Part shown: positions 1 to 8,317 of the stretch, piece after piece
Layout of the letters: each line of letters opens with the position of its first letter
Numbering within the stretch: position 1 is the stretch's first letter
Source: Thiomicrorhabdus indica
Lineage (GTDB): Bacteria; Pseudomonadota; Gammaproteobacteria; Thiomicrospirales; Thiomicrospiraceae
Direction: 5' to 3'
Assembly (NCBI RefSeq): GCF_004293625.1
Contig: NZ_CP033040.1
Location: 992,001-1,056,000, forward strand
DNA length: 64,000 nucleotides
Notes under the pieces: generated by a model
Databases searched by the model: none
The model's input: only the letters and a program-made list of their open reading frames with translations
Told to the model about the DNA's origin: nothing
Program-made: the position numbers and the translations under genes

Positions 1-360
1 GGTGATTTCAGAAAAAACAGCAAATATTATGAAATCAAAACATCTATATTGACGGTAACAAATAAAGCAGCAAACATAACTGGCGTACGCCCCTGGCAAC
101 CCATTGATGGGTATTACATTCTTATTATAGATGCTAGAGATTTCGAAAATATTTGCACATATAATTTTCATTTAACTAAAGAGCAGATGAGTGAGGAATT
201 AAAATGTCTAAAAGCTTTACCTCTTAATGGGACTAAAAGGGCAAACGAAGGCAACATAAACTTGCCTCAGAGATTTCAACTATCTTTAAATGATGGGAAT
301 TTCAAAAGATGGGTTCAACGTTACTCATTCGATACAGATGAAGTTATTAAAAAGTTATAA
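1..360 (+). CDS. Restriction-endonuclease-like protein, 5' truncated by window edge
   Basis: The frame is open from base 1, so the true start lies upstream; a TTG at 49 is probably internal. The visible 119 residues carry a short E-x-K motif (YEIKTS, residues 11-16) followed by a stretch ending DGYYILIIDAR, then a C-terminal part rich in Lys/Asn ending VIKKL. The E-x-K followed by hydrophobic strands is the arrangement seen in PD-(D/E)xK nucleases, so a restriction-type endonuclease is my inference; the upstream Asp motif would be outside the window. The gene runs straight into an attC-like site, which suggests it is an integron cassette. Function is not proved. Confidence 0.5.
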   Translation, partial: GDFRKNSKYYEIKTSILTVTNKAANITGVRPWQPIDGYYILIIDARDFENICTYNFHLTKEQMSEELKCLKALPLNGTKRANEGNINLPQRFQLSLNDGNFKRWVQRYSFDTDEVIKKL

Positions 361-407
361 CAATTCACTCAACCCGACCGCGCTGCCGGTTAGCTTAAAC
401 GTTATGA
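355..407 (+). repeat. Integron attC-like recombination site
   Basis: It begins with TTATAAC at the stop codon of the nuclease-like gene and ends with an ACGTTATGA box. The two outer 7-mers are near-complementary, as R'' and R' are in attC sites. The left arm (AACAATTC, then CTCAA, then CCGACCGC) closely resembles the left arm of the well-known aadA-type attC as I remember it, and the right arm has GGTT..CTTAAACGTTA. The site is short (about 53 bp) and has a small central part. The next gene's ATG lies inside the R' box, as is usual for cassettes. No integrase gene is in the window. Confidence 0.65.
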
Positions 408-835
408 ATATCGAGATCGTAGAAAAAACAGATCACCTTAAGCTGATAGAGATATGGGAGGCATCGGTCAGGGCAACCCACGACTTTTTAGCTGAAGCTG
501 ATCTACAGGAGTTAAAGACGTTAATTCTAGAACAGTATTTTGACGCTGTTGATTTAAGGTGCGTTAAAAATGGCAACGGTGAAATACAGGGATTTTGCGG
601 CGTACATGACGGTAGTATTGAAATGCTGTTCATCTCACCTGATACGCGCGGAAAAGGCATCGGTGTCATGTTAGTGTCAAATGCTATCAATGAGCAGGGA
701 GCATCAAAGGTCGACGTTAATGAACAGAATGAGCAGGCGCTAGGTTTTTATCAGCATATTGGTTTTAAGGTTACAGGACGCTCTCCAGTCGATGGGCAGG
801 GTAAAGCCTATCCGTTGCTGCACATGGCGTTATAA
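404..835 (+). CDS. GNAT acetyltransferase, YjaB-like
   Basis: A 143-residue GNAT protein; acyl-CoA-dependent transfer to an amine is the family reaction, substrate unknown. Visible marks are IWEASVRATHDFL near the N-terminus, the acetyl-CoA loop RGKGIG (about residues 78-83), and the C-terminal run VNEQNEQALGFYQHIGFKVTGRS. These match my recollection of E. coli YjaB closely. A longer frame begins at 290 but would overlap the upstream gene; ATG 404 lies in the attC R' box, the usual arrangement for a gene cassette. No good Shine-Dalgarno sequence precedes it. The cassette position suggests lateral acquisition. Confidence 0.85.
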   Translation: MNIEIVEKTDHLKLIEIWEASVRATHDFLAEADLQELKTLILEQYFDAVDLRCVKNGNGEIQGFCGVHDGSIEMLFISPDTRGKGIGVMLVSNAINEQGASKVDVNEQNEQALGFYQHIGFKVTGRSPVDGQGKAYPLLHMAL

Positions 836-1079
836 AAATTTAACAAGCCAGCCACGGCGACGTTTTTTTCGTTGCGGCTTCTCCTTCACTACAAAGCCGC
901 TGAGTGAAACCTATCTACGGGATAAATCATGAACCACAAAATTCTCGATAAAAAAGCTAAGAAGAGGTGACGAGTCTTTTCACGCCTGTTTTCCCCTCAT
1001 CTGAGGAGAAGGAAAAAAGAAGGCTAATTAGTAACCTTGCCTCAGAGCTATCTTCAAGAGCCGATAGAAGTACTACTTC
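836..1079. other. Gap with degenerate attC-like left half
   Basis: Just after the acetyltransferase stop there is an ATTTAAC box fitting the R'' consensus RYYYAAC, followed by AAGCCAGCC and an imperfect GC-rich inverted repeat around a T7 run (about 852-880). I could not find a matching GTTRRRY right end, so this looks like a truncated cassette end. A 13-codon frame starts at 929 but has no supporting features. Nothing else recognisable lies here. Confidence 0.35.
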
Positions 1080-2651
1080 ATGGAGATGATCCTCATTATT
1101 TTTCTGCTCCTCTTGCTGACCGGCATACTCGTTCTTGCCATTAGGTTAGTCAAGTGGATTTTAGTAAATAAAATAAGATCATGGATATGTTTAGGCATTG
1201 TGCTTGTCGGTTCGGTAGGATTGGGTATTCATCATTTCTTTTTCAAACAGATGATGCTCATCCAATCTGAAGTCTATCCTAATCTTTACTTAGTCAAGTA
1301 TTATGAAAATGATGAAAATCAATTCCATTCATTAATCAGAGAAAAAATAAAAAATCACCTGAGTCATCAGATTCCCGATGGTAAAAAACTGAGCTACCAA
1401 AAAGACAACGTCATTTTCTTTTATGCGTATTACAAGGCATTTCCTATCAGTGTGTTTCAAGATGAAGGGACCGCATATTTCTTAGAAAATGAAGAAGACC
1501 TCGGTGGATTAGTGACTGAAGAGTTGGGGATGTATTTCAGATACAAGTTAGCAGAGTTTTATTATGCTCCCTGCGAATCTGAGCCAACACTTTATTGTGG
1601 TGAAATCAGTTATTTCAACGACGGTAACTTGGTTAAGTTTGAGCGTCTTACTAATCTTCACGTATATCAAAGCGTTGAAAAACCAATAGATACTGAGACT
1701 CTCATAGATCAACTTCAGTTGGCTTATTCAACAAAAAATGAAGAGCAGTTTCTAAATCAATTTCCGTCAGACTTTCAGCAGTTTGTCACTCTTTTTGGCT
1801 GGGATGAGCAAGCTGATCGTCCTAATAAACTATATAACGTGAGTGATGCGTATATTACTTATTTCTTCACGTTAATCGATAATGAAAGGTATCGAGAATT
1901 TGACGATAAGATAATTAGCATTGCTAAAGGTGGCAGATGGCAAGCGGACGCCGTCAATTATTTTCAAAATAAAGCATTAGTTTATATCAGGGATAAGCGT
2001 CGATATTACCTTATCAATGATCTGGACTACAGCGATGCAAAATCGGTTCTGTTTTTCCTTTTTGATGGACCTCATCCTAAGTTTGACAAAGTATTTACTC
2101 ACAGTCTCAACAACGACAAAATGCATATCGTTTACGATTTGTTTGCGAATGAGTTTGCAGGATGGGAAGAGCGTTTGAACCCAATCAATAAAGATTTTTC
2201 CTATTACGTGGATAACGAAAACTACTTCATTAGAGATATTGATGTTAACAACGACTATGCAATGGATAAGGTTGTCAGTGCCAAGCCTTACCAATCAGAT
2301 GACTTGTTGGTGTTTATCAATTCAGACGGGGTATATCGATTTGCTTTTAAAACGACCAATTTTTCACAAGATGGTGGCCAGCAAATTGTCGATGTGATTG
2401 CGGAGAAAAACGGATTTTACGTTCACACAAGGTTTCCAGATCGTGGCCTAAATGAGGCTTATCATCATATTGCTTTTATCGATCGAAAATTCATTTTCAC
2501 CCATTCCGTAGTCAAGTTCAAAAAAAGTAATGAAGAAGGAGCGCCTACTTATACCTGTAATATCAAGCAGGGTATAGACTATAGTCATCCCAACTTATTG
2601 AACAAAATGGAATCGTTGCCAAATGAAGGGGAAGGCCAATCGCCTTGTTAA
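1080..2651 (+). CDS. Unknown membrane-anchored protein (first gene of three-gene operon)
   Basis: 523 residues, not recognised. There are two hydrophobic segments at the N-terminus (about residues 4-22 and 37-54) and then a long hydrophilic domain rich in Tyr, Phe, Asp and Asn, which is probably periplasmic. The domain contains a close Cys pair in YYAPCESEPTLYCGE, which could form a disulfide. No enzymatic motif is visible. The stop codon overlaps the next start (TAATG), so translation is probably coupled. The gene follows a degenerate cassette end and no iterated palindrome occurs here, which fits acquired DNA. Confidence 0.7.
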   Translation: MEMILIIFLLLLLTGILVLAIRLVKWILVNKIRSWICLGIVLVGSVGLGIHHFFFKQMMLIQSEVYPNLYLVKYYENDENQFHSLIREKIKNHLSHQIPDGKKLSYQKDNVIFFYAYYKAFPISVFQDEGTAYFLENEEDLGGLVTEELGMYFRYKLAEFYYAPCESEPTLYCGEISYFNDGNLVKFERLTNLHVYQSVEKPIDTETLIDQLQLAYSTKNEEQFLNQFPSDFQQFVTLFGWDEQADRPNKLYNVSDAYITYFFTLIDNERYREFDDKIISIAKGGRWQADAVNYFQNKALVYIRDKRRYYLINDLDYSDAKSVLFFLFDGPHPKFDKVFTHSLNNDKMHIVYDLFANEFAGWEERLNPINKDFSYYVDNENYFIRDIDVNNDYAMDKVVSAKPYQSDDLLVFINSDGVYRFAFKTTNFSQDGGQQIVDVIAEKNGFYVHTRFPDRGLNEAYHHIAFIDRKFIFTHSVVKFKKSNEEGAPTYTCNIKQGIDYSHPNLLNKMESLPNEGEGQSPC

Positions 2652-3010
2652 TGAGAGCCGCCATGTTAAAACGGATTTTTGAATATGTACTTTGGGCCAT
2701 AGCCGCTTTCTTGCTTGGCATGGGGTATATTTTCCTGCTCTTTACCTTTATTCTTGGAGAGATACCCGAAGAAACTAGCCTTATATCATTCGTTACTTTG
2801 AAACTATTTATTTTTGGTGTGATTTATGTTGGCTCCACCTTCGGTGTGATTTTGGCCGCGTTATTTATCTTGCTTGATGTTTTTTATTTAAAAAGAAAAT
2901 GGCAGCAATCTAAACATTTTTTCCTAAAACGTGTGATTTCGCTGTTGCTTCTGTTAATCGTTGTGGCTGTGTTGCACTATCTTCTTGAAAAAACTTTTGA
3001 TGTGATATGA
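2651..3010 (+). CDS. Small unknown integral membrane protein
   Basis: 119 residues with three predicted membrane segments: about residues 14-35, 45-70 and 88-110, the middle one preceded by Lys/Leu-rich sequence. ATG 2651 overlaps the preceding stop as TAATG; a second in-frame ATG at 2663 is an alternative. The 3' end overlaps the next gene by four bases (ATGA). It is not recognised by sequence; its position between a membrane-anchored protein and a secreted protein suggests a common envelope complex. Confidence 0.65.
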   Translation: MRAAMLKRIFEYVLWAIAAFLLGMGYIFLLFTFILGEIPEETSLISFVTLKLFIFGVIYVGSTFGVILAALFILLDVFYLKRKWQQSKHFFLKRVISLLLLLIVVAVLHYLLEKTFDVI

Positions 3011-4305
3011 CTATGAACTCTTTGAGAACTGTCTTTTTGATGTCAGTCCTACTGCCTTTTTATGTTTTTGGGGGTGAGCAGCCTGATGTGGAGGATGCCG
3101 CATCAGAAGTTGAAATGGCGGTTGAAGTTGATACAAACCAGAGTACGAAAATTTCAGATTTTCAAAATGCACTTAAGTCGATACCAGAGAGAAAAGTGCC
3201 ATTCATTGATAACACCAACTTTGATATTTTCATTGAACCAGAAGATTTTAAACCCATTGATGATGGTGCTTTAAATATTGAAGCGGTGTATCCGGATTTT
3301 TATCAAGAGACATCTAAGTACCGATCAGTGATGTCGTATAAAGTCAGCTTGTCACAACACTTTTATACGGTAGTTGTGACGTATTGGGTAGGTAAGTACG
3401 AAATGGAGTCTACCCTCATTAACTATGATATGCAGGGTAATGTCATTGACCATCAATTAGTTGCTTATGACGAGATTGGTAAAGGTCAAACGATAACAAC
3501 GTCAAGAATCAGCGAACATGCGATAACCAGCCAGCACAGTTCTTGGGGATTGACTAAGGCGATTATTGAGGAGGAGTTTGTTATCAATCAAGATGGCACT
3601 ATAGACAAGCTAGAGTCAAAAAATCTGAACGATACCATTGATAATGATGCATTGGTTTTATACGTTTTAAAAGAGATGGATCTTGCTCCGCTCTCGGTCA
3701 AAACAGATTTAGTTGTCTCCAAAACTAATCCAGAAACATCGCATGAAGTGATCGTGGTTATCCCTGAGATTGTCGATGAAGGAGAGGGCTATTTTGAGTT
3801 GAATAGCCATATCGTTATAGCTGATGATCGGTCTGGAAAAGTCACGCATCAGTATTTTGAAACTAGTCAAACAAATGGCTGGTATTCGGATGCTATCCGG
3901 CTTAGAGAAATTAACTTAGACACGGCGCCATACCGAGTAACACATGATATTCGGGCTTTTGGTGTTCGGGTACGACATGCTGGTACGTCTAGGGTGACTC
4001 AGTATCAAAGTGAAACGTTGAGCCTGTTTATCAAGACCGGCGATAAGCTAGAAAAAATTCTTGATAAATACCCGGTTAAAACCTTGAATGGTCAATGGGA
4101 TGGTGAGTGTTCTGGTGAATTTACCGAAACTGACAGCATCTTGATGATGTCAGAACAACAATCCAATGGTTTTAATAACATCATCCTCAAAACCAAAGTT
4201 AAAACCATTACAGATAACGTGAGTGATGACGGGGAATGTAACTCTAACGAAAAGACTGCAACAAAAACAACGGTACTAAAATACAACGGCAAAGAGTACA
4301 AGTGA
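3007..4305 (+). CDS. Unknown exported protein (third gene of the operon)
   Basis: 432 residues. The N-terminus (NSLRTVFLMSVLLPFYVFGG) is a good Sec signal peptide with likely cleavage near residue 22. The mature part is acidic, beta-rich in appearance, and has two Cys near the C-terminus (in WDGECSGEF and DDGECNSNE) that may pair. No catalytic motif is recognised. The start ATG overlaps the preceding TGA as ATGA. With the two upstream genes it forms a translationally coupled envelope operon of unknown role. Confidence 0.7.
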   Translation: MTMNSLRTVFLMSVLLPFYVFGGEQPDVEDAASEVEMAVEVDTNQSTKISDFQNALKSIPERKVPFIDNTNFDIFIEPEDFKPIDDGALNIEAVYPDFYQETSKYRSVMSYKVSLSQHFYTVVVTYWVGKYEMESTLINYDMQGNVIDHQLVAYDEIGKGQTITTSRISEHAITSQHSSWGLTKAIIEEEFVINQDGTIDKLESKNLNDTIDNDALVLYVLKEMDLAPLSVKTDLVVSKTNPETSHEVIVVIPEIVDEGEGYFELNSHIVIADDRSGKVTHQYFETSQTNGWYSDAIRLREINLDTAPYRVTHDIRAFGVRVRHAGTSRVTQYQSETLSLFIKTGDKLEKILDKYPVKTLNGQWDGECSGEFTETDSILMMSEQQSNGFNNIILKTKVKTITDNVSDDGECNSNEKTATKTTVLKYNGKEYK

Positions 4306-4326
4306 ACTTGATGAGATAAAAGATTA

Positions 4327-4503
4327 GTGGCGATTCAAGCTTTCCCAACAGCTGAAGTGTCTAGAGCGATTAGATTATCTGAAGAAAGGTCAAGAAGTGA
4401 TGTAATGCCAATGAATCATGCTCTTGCTACTAATTTCTCGCAAGATATGAAGTATAAAGGTGTCAGAGTAAAATTAAATTTCCCCGTGGGAATGCATATC
4501 TAA
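4327..4503 (+). pseudogene. Short ORF fragment, unknown
   Basis: A 58-codon frame opening with GTG and ending TAA at 4501-4503. It reads like part of a folded protein (AIQAFPTAEVSRAIRLSEER, then a mixed polar stretch and a KLNFPVGMHI tail). There is no Shine-Dalgarno sequence and an in-frame stop lies a few codons upstream, so I read it as the 3' remnant of a longer gene. It may equally be non-coding. It marks the end of the accessory region. Confidence 0.3.
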
Positions 4504-4600
4504 CGAGGCGCACGATAATATCGACAAGCGGGTAATTAAAGGTTTTTGGATAGGAGTTGCAGAATTTTAATAAAAATATGTACTTTTTGAAATTTTTTCC

Positions 4601-4629
4601 TTGTAATTCCTGAGGTTGTTCCGTATACT
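4601..4629 (+). promoter_or_regulatory. Predicted sigma-70 promoter of the cold-shock gene
   Basis: TTGTAA at 4601-4606 and TATACT at 4624-4629 are separated by 17 bases. Transcription from here would give a leader of about 150 nt before the cold-shock ATG, similar in scale to the long structured leaders of cspA-type mRNAs. Confidence 0.5.
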
Positions 4630-4786
4630 CAACGAGCTAGAAAATTCTTTACGATTTACATCCTTCATTTCGCTGTTTTATTTTGTGTAACACCTCGTCC
4701 TGCAGTATCTAAGTTTCATCAGGTTTATCTCTAAGCAAGTCAGGCCTCTTGCAGGCGTCAATTTATTCAAAATTTAGGATGGTATT

Positions 4787-4996
4787 ATGTCTAATACAGT
4801 AAAAGGAACCGTTAAGTGGTTCAATGAAACAAAAGGTTTCGGATTTATCGAGCAACAGTCTGGGCCGGATGTTTTCGCCCATTTCAGCTCAATTGTTAGC
4901 GATGGTTTTAAAACGCTAATGGAAGGACAAGCGGTTGAGTTTGTCGTTAAGTCGGGGTTAAAAGGCCCGCAAGCTGAAAATATCGTAGTGCTGTAA
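4787..4996 (+). CDS. Cold-shock-domain protein (CspA family)
   Basis: 69 residues, the usual family length. It is a single OB-fold nucleic-acid chaperone with RNP1-like KGFGFI (residues 16-21) and RNP2-like VFAHFSSI (25-32). It probably binds single-stranded RNA/DNA in the cytoplasm and relaxes mRNA structure. A long leader precedes it and a strong terminator follows, so it is a single-gene unit. Whether it is cold-induced cannot be told from sequence; some CspA paralogs are constitutive. Confidence 0.95.
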   Translation: MSNTVKGTVKWFNETKGFGFIEQQSGPDVFAHFSSIVSDGFKTLMEGQAVEFVVKSGLKGPQAENIVVL

Positions 4997-5040
4997 AGTC
5001 TGCACTTTCCTGCGCGCTTGTGTAGGAATACGAATTTGTT

Positions 5041-5077
5041 AAAAAGAGGCCTAGATTCGTTCTAGGCCTCTTTTTTT
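5041..5077 (+). terminator. Rho-independent terminator of the cold-shock gene
   Basis: GAGGCCTAGA and TCTAGGCCTC form a 10-bp stem around a short loop, followed by T7. Confidence 0.9.
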
Positions 5078-5226
5078 ATTTATATCTTTTTATTTATCTC
5101 GTCAATTTTAGGTCGCCAGTGTTTGAAATCTGTGTTCTTTGATTGTGATTTCCTTATTGCTTTTGTAAAGCACAGAGCGGAAATTTGTTTGTGTTCGTTG
5201 GCAAATGAAATATAAGAAAAAACGCT

Positions 5227-5236
5227 ACCGGCCGGT
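5227..5236. repeat. Highly iterated palindrome ACCGGCCGGT (family entry)
   Basis: First of 22 exact copies. Start positions: 5227, 7282, 8690, 9943, 10477, 13616, 13951, 14221, 20322, 21829, 23954, 26248, 32701, 35905, 38444, 42236, 42261, 44681, 46811, 47852, 53217, 60350. Variants keeping CCGGCCGG start at 7854, 9080, 23636, 39091, 47053, 56658 and 57417. Eleven exact copies are intergenic. In genes they appear in different reading frames (for example Pro-Ala-Gly, Thr-Gly-Arg, Tyr-Arg-Pro-Val), so selection acts on DNA, not on peptide. About half are extended to TACCGGCCGGTA. Confidence 0.95.
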
Positions 5237-5280
5237 AATCATTTGAATAAATCTTGCCTGTGTAAAATACAAATATCTTA

Positions 5281-5306
5281 AAGCCAGCATTATGCTGGTT
5301 TTTTTG
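5281..5306 (+). terminator. Orphan rho-independent terminator
   Basis: GCCAGCA-TTA-TGCTGGT hairpin followed by T7. No coding sequence lies between the cold-shock terminator and this one, so it may end a small RNA transcribed from about 5100-5280. No convincing promoter for such an RNA was identified. Confidence 0.7.
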
Positions 5307-5379
5307 TTTTTGGAATTTAGTGGGGGGTTTAAAGGGCGTAAAATAAAAGTGTAAGGTTAATCCATTTGAGGAGGATGTT

Positions 5380-5757
5380 ATGAAGTCTCATGGAATTTCA
5401 GTTGGTTTACATCGTTATGAGGGTGAGTTTTTTATTGTGCTTAAAGCATTTGGTGTTTTAACGCATGATGATTACAAAGTATTAACACCAATGCTGGAAA
5501 GTTTTTTAGCGCAATCAGATGCGCCAAATATTCGGATGTTGTTTGACGCACGAGAATTTGAAGGTTGGGAGTTACATGCTGCTTGGGATGATTTTAAAAT
5601 CGGTTTAAAGCATGGTTCTCAGTTTGAAAGAATTGCGTTGTTGGGCAGTAAAGCGTGGCAAAAATGGGCGTCAAAAATCGGTAGTTGGTTTATTTCTGGT
5701 GAGATGCGTTATTTTGAATCCGAATCTGAAGCCATCGCATGGTTGAAATCCGATTAA
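5380..5757 (+). CDS. SpoIIAA-like (STAS-fold) protein
   Basis: 125 residues, the typical length of the SpoIIAA-like family that resembles anti-anti-sigma factors in fold. Recognisable features are the opening strand GEFFIVLKAFGVLTHDDY, the central LFDAREFEGWELHAAWDDF and the late KIGSWFISGEMRYF. These proteins are cytosolic and may bind lipids or partner proteins, but their role is poorly known. An AGGAGG ribosome binding site precedes the ATG. It stands alone, with no anti-sigma or sigma gene nearby. Confidence 0.8.
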   Translation: MKSHGISVGLHRYEGEFFIVLKAFGVLTHDDYKVLTPMLESFLAQSDAPNIRMLFDAREFEGWELHAAWDDFKIGLKHGSQFERIALLGSKAWQKWASKIGSWFISGEMRYFESESEAIAWLKSD

Positions 5758-6010
5758 TGGTAGTTATTTGCAAGAGTGAAAATCTGTAAATAAAAAACAA
5801 ACGTGTCAGCTAGGTTCTATTGCATCTTATTCCTACCGTCTGTTTGGAAGCGTACGCGTCTAAATTGAACGGTTTACTCGATGTCAGCATGATTAAAAAT
5901 AATTTTATTTGCTATTGAAACTTTTTATTGTATTTGTGTCTACAAGGTTATTTTTCGTTCTATTCTTTACGGTCTGGAATTTGAAAACACATAATAAGAT
6001 GGAGTCGTGA

Positions 6011-7207
6011 ATGTCGTACTTAAAAAACAGTCCGAATGCAGAAGGATATTTTGGTGAGTTTGGTGGGGCATTTTTGCCGCCTGAGTTGGAGCCGCATTTT
6101 GCGGAGATCAACAAGGCCTATCAAGAGTTGGGGCGTTCAGCAGATTTTTTAAATGAACTGAAATATATCCGTAAGCACTACCAAGGTCGCCCGACACCGG
6201 TTTATTATGCGCATAATTTGAGTAAAGAAGTTGGAGCGCATATTTATTTAAAACGTGAAGATCTTAACCACTCGGGCGCGCATAAGTTAAACCACTGTAT
6301 GGCTGAAGCACTTTTGGCGAAGCATATGGGAAAAACCAAATTAATTGCTGAAACCGGTGCAGGACAACATGGTGTTGCTTTGGCGACAGCTGCGGCTTAT
6401 TTTGGTATGGAATGTGAAATCCATATGGGTGAGATTGATATTGCGAAAGAAGCTCCGAATGTCACGCGCATGAAATTATTGGGTGCAACGGTTGTTCCGG
6501 TTTCGTTTGGTGGTCGCAGTTTAAAAGAAGCCGTGGATTCCGCATTCCAATCCTATGTCACGCAAGCAGACAGTGCAATTTTTGCCATTGGTTCGGTTGT
6601 GGGTCCGCACCCATTTCCATTAATGGTGCGTAACTTCCAGTCGGTGATTGGTCATGAGGCGCGTGAACAATATCTTGAGATGACGAATGAGCTGCCGGAT
6701 CAAGTGGGGGCTTGTGTTGGCGGCGGTTCTAATGCGATGGGCTTGTTTGCCGGCTTTATCGAAGATCAAAATGTTGGACTAAATGGTGTTGAACCATTAG
6801 GGCGCGGCACTAAATTAGGTGAGCATTCTGCGACCATGACTTATGGAAAACCGGGCATGATTCACGGTTTTAAATGTATGTTGTTGTCTGATGAAGAGGG
6901 CAATCCTGCACCAGTCCACTCCATTGCATCCGGCTTGGATTATCCAGGTATCGGCCCAGAACATTCTCACCTTAAAACGACGGGGCGGGTTGATTATCAT
7001 GCGGTCACAGATGAAGAAACACTGGATGCTTTTTATAAACTTTCCCGAATGGAAGGAATTATCCCTGCGTTGGAAAGTTCGCATGCCGTAGCATGGGCCA
7101 TGAAGCATGGACGAGATAACCCAGGTTCGACCATGCTAATTAATCTTTCTGGACGTGGTGATAAAGATATTGATTATGTGGCGGATAATTTTGGAACGGA
7201 AGGTTAA
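6011..7207 (+). CDS. trpB: Tryptophan synthase beta chain, unlinked to trpA
   Basis: 398 residues, the normal TrpB length. It is a PLP enzyme that condenses indole with serine. The PLP lysine is K92 in HSGAHKLNH, the catalytic glutamate is E114 in AETGAGQHG, the phosphate-binding loop is GGGSNA, and the C-terminal LSGRGDKD is conserved. Several positions deviate from housekeeping TrpB as I recall it: HKLNH instead of HKINN, and FLPPELEP at the N-terminus. There is no trpA, trpF or trpC next to it; a terminator follows. It could be the only TrpB of the cell or a paralog acting as a serine deaminase or indole scavenger. Confidence 0.85.
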   Translation: MSYLKNSPNAEGYFGEFGGAFLPPELEPHFAEINKAYQELGRSADFLNELKYIRKHYQGRPTPVYYAHNLSKEVGAHIYLKREDLNHSGAHKLNHCMAEALLAKHMGKTKLIAETGAGQHGVALATAAAYFGMECEIHMGEIDIAKEAPNVTRMKLLGATVVPVSFGGRSLKEAVDSAFQSYVTQADSAIFAIGSVVGPHPFPLMVRNFQSVIGHEAREQYLEMTNELPDQVGACVGGGSNAMGLFAGFIEDQNVGLNGVEPLGRGTKLGEHSATMTYGKPGMIHGFKCMLLSDEEGNPAPVHSIASGLDYPGIGPEHSHLKTTGRVDYHAVTDEETLDAFYKLSRMEGIIPALESSHAVAWAMKHGRDNPGSTMLINLSGRGDKDIDYVADNFGTEG

Positions 7208-7244
7208 GTACAAGAAGAGTGAGTTGAAAATTTAACTTTTTATA

Positions 7245-7267
7245 AAACCGGTGCAATGCCGGTTTTT
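7245..7267 (+). terminator. Terminator after trpB
   Basis: AAACCGG/CCGGTTT stem with a 7-nt loop and a T5 tail. An iterated palindrome copy lies 15 bp further on. Confidence 0.75.
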
Positions 7268-7408
7268 GTATCGAAATATTTACCGGCCGGTAGATTAAGT
7301 CCATGAGTGCTTTTAGTGTGTTGGTAAATGTTTTTGTTACGTTCATTATTCATTGAGCTTTTACAGAGAAAAGTACGCCACAATAGAGGAAGTCAGTTTG
7401 GGGTGTGT

Positions 7409-8317
7409 ATGTTTTCTCGCTTAAGAGTATTTGTCTTTGTTTTCATCATAACGTTGTTGTCGGGTTGTACCTTAAAGTTCGCCTATAACCAGTTAGAGTG
7501 GTTAATTCCTTGGTATCTTGAGGATTTTATTGAGTTTGAAGGTGGGCAGATTGAGTTATTCGATTCCCAGTTGGACGATTATTTGTCTTGGCATCGACAT
7601 CAAGCGTTACCCGAGTATGCGAATTTCTTAGAGCGTTTATCTGAATTATCTTCTCAAAGCTGGAATCCACAGAATCAGGTATTTGAACCGTATAGTCGAG
7701 CAAAACTTTTAGACTTGGAACGTCAGCTTAACGTTTTATTGAGTCAAACGGTTTCGCCGCTTGTTCAGCCGAGTGTGGTGTTGATTCGCCAGCTCTCTGC
7801 TGACCAAATTGAACAAATTCGCCAAGGTTTTACCAAATCGAATAAAAAGTTTTCCGGCCGGTTTGAAGGCAAGTCGGAAGTAGAAATTAGAGAAGAACGC
7901 GCTCAGAAAGTGACTGACTTATTTGAGAGTTTTCTGGGTGAGCTGAATGAACAACAACAGCAATTGATTGCTAAATGGCAAAAAGACTATATCCCTATGG
8001 AAGATGTACTTTTAAGCACACGTCAAAGGTGGCAAACGAAATTTTTGGAAGTTCTTACCTTCGCACCGCAAATGACTGACGAAGTTTTGTCCAACAAACT
8101 TACTCATCTTTACACGCAAGGGGAGTCTTACCGTTTACCAGAGCATCAGTTGATTTATGATGCAAATAAACAAGAATTTTTTAAGCTTGTTCAAGTGATT
8201 CAATCCAACAGCTCACATATTCAATATGAATATTTACAGGAAGAGTTGTCTGAATATCAGCAAGATTTAACGGAGTTGGCTCAACGAGTTGAACCAGAGC
8301 CGATGTTTGAATTTTAG
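7409..8317 (+). CDS. Predicted lipoprotein, DUF6279-like
   Basis: 302 residues from ATG 7409; the frame is open from 7328, but only the later start gives a lipoprotein signal peptide (hydrophobic core, then LLSGC lipobox, Cys about residue 19). The mature part has the pattern YNQLEWLIPWYLEDF...LDDYLSWHRHQALPEYA and long charged helices typical of the DUF6279 lipoproteins. It is probably anchored in the outer membrane facing the periplasm; function unknown. Its stop overlaps that of the convergent NifX-like gene by four bases. It carries a variant palindrome at 7854. Confidence 0.8.
   Translation: MFSRLRVFVFVFIITLLSGCTLKFAYNQLEWLIPWYLEDFIEFEGGQIELFDSQLDDYLSWHRHQALPEYANFLERLSELSSQSWNPQNQVFEPYSRAKLLDLERQLNVLLSQTVSPLVQPSVVLIRQLSADQIEQIRQGFTKSNKKFSGRFEGKSEVEIREERAQKVTDLFESFLGELNEQQQQLIAKWQKDYIPMEDVLLSTRQRWQTKFLEVLTFAPQMTDEVLSNKLTHLYTQGESYRLPEHQLIYDANKQEFFKLVQVIQSNSSHIQYEYLQEELSEYQQDLTELAQRVEPEPMFEF

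Noticed and set aside
5227-5236. Iterated palindrome as a simple restriction site or insertion-sequence end
   Set aside because: Restriction targets tend to be depleted, not enriched, and no target duplications or element ends flank the copies.
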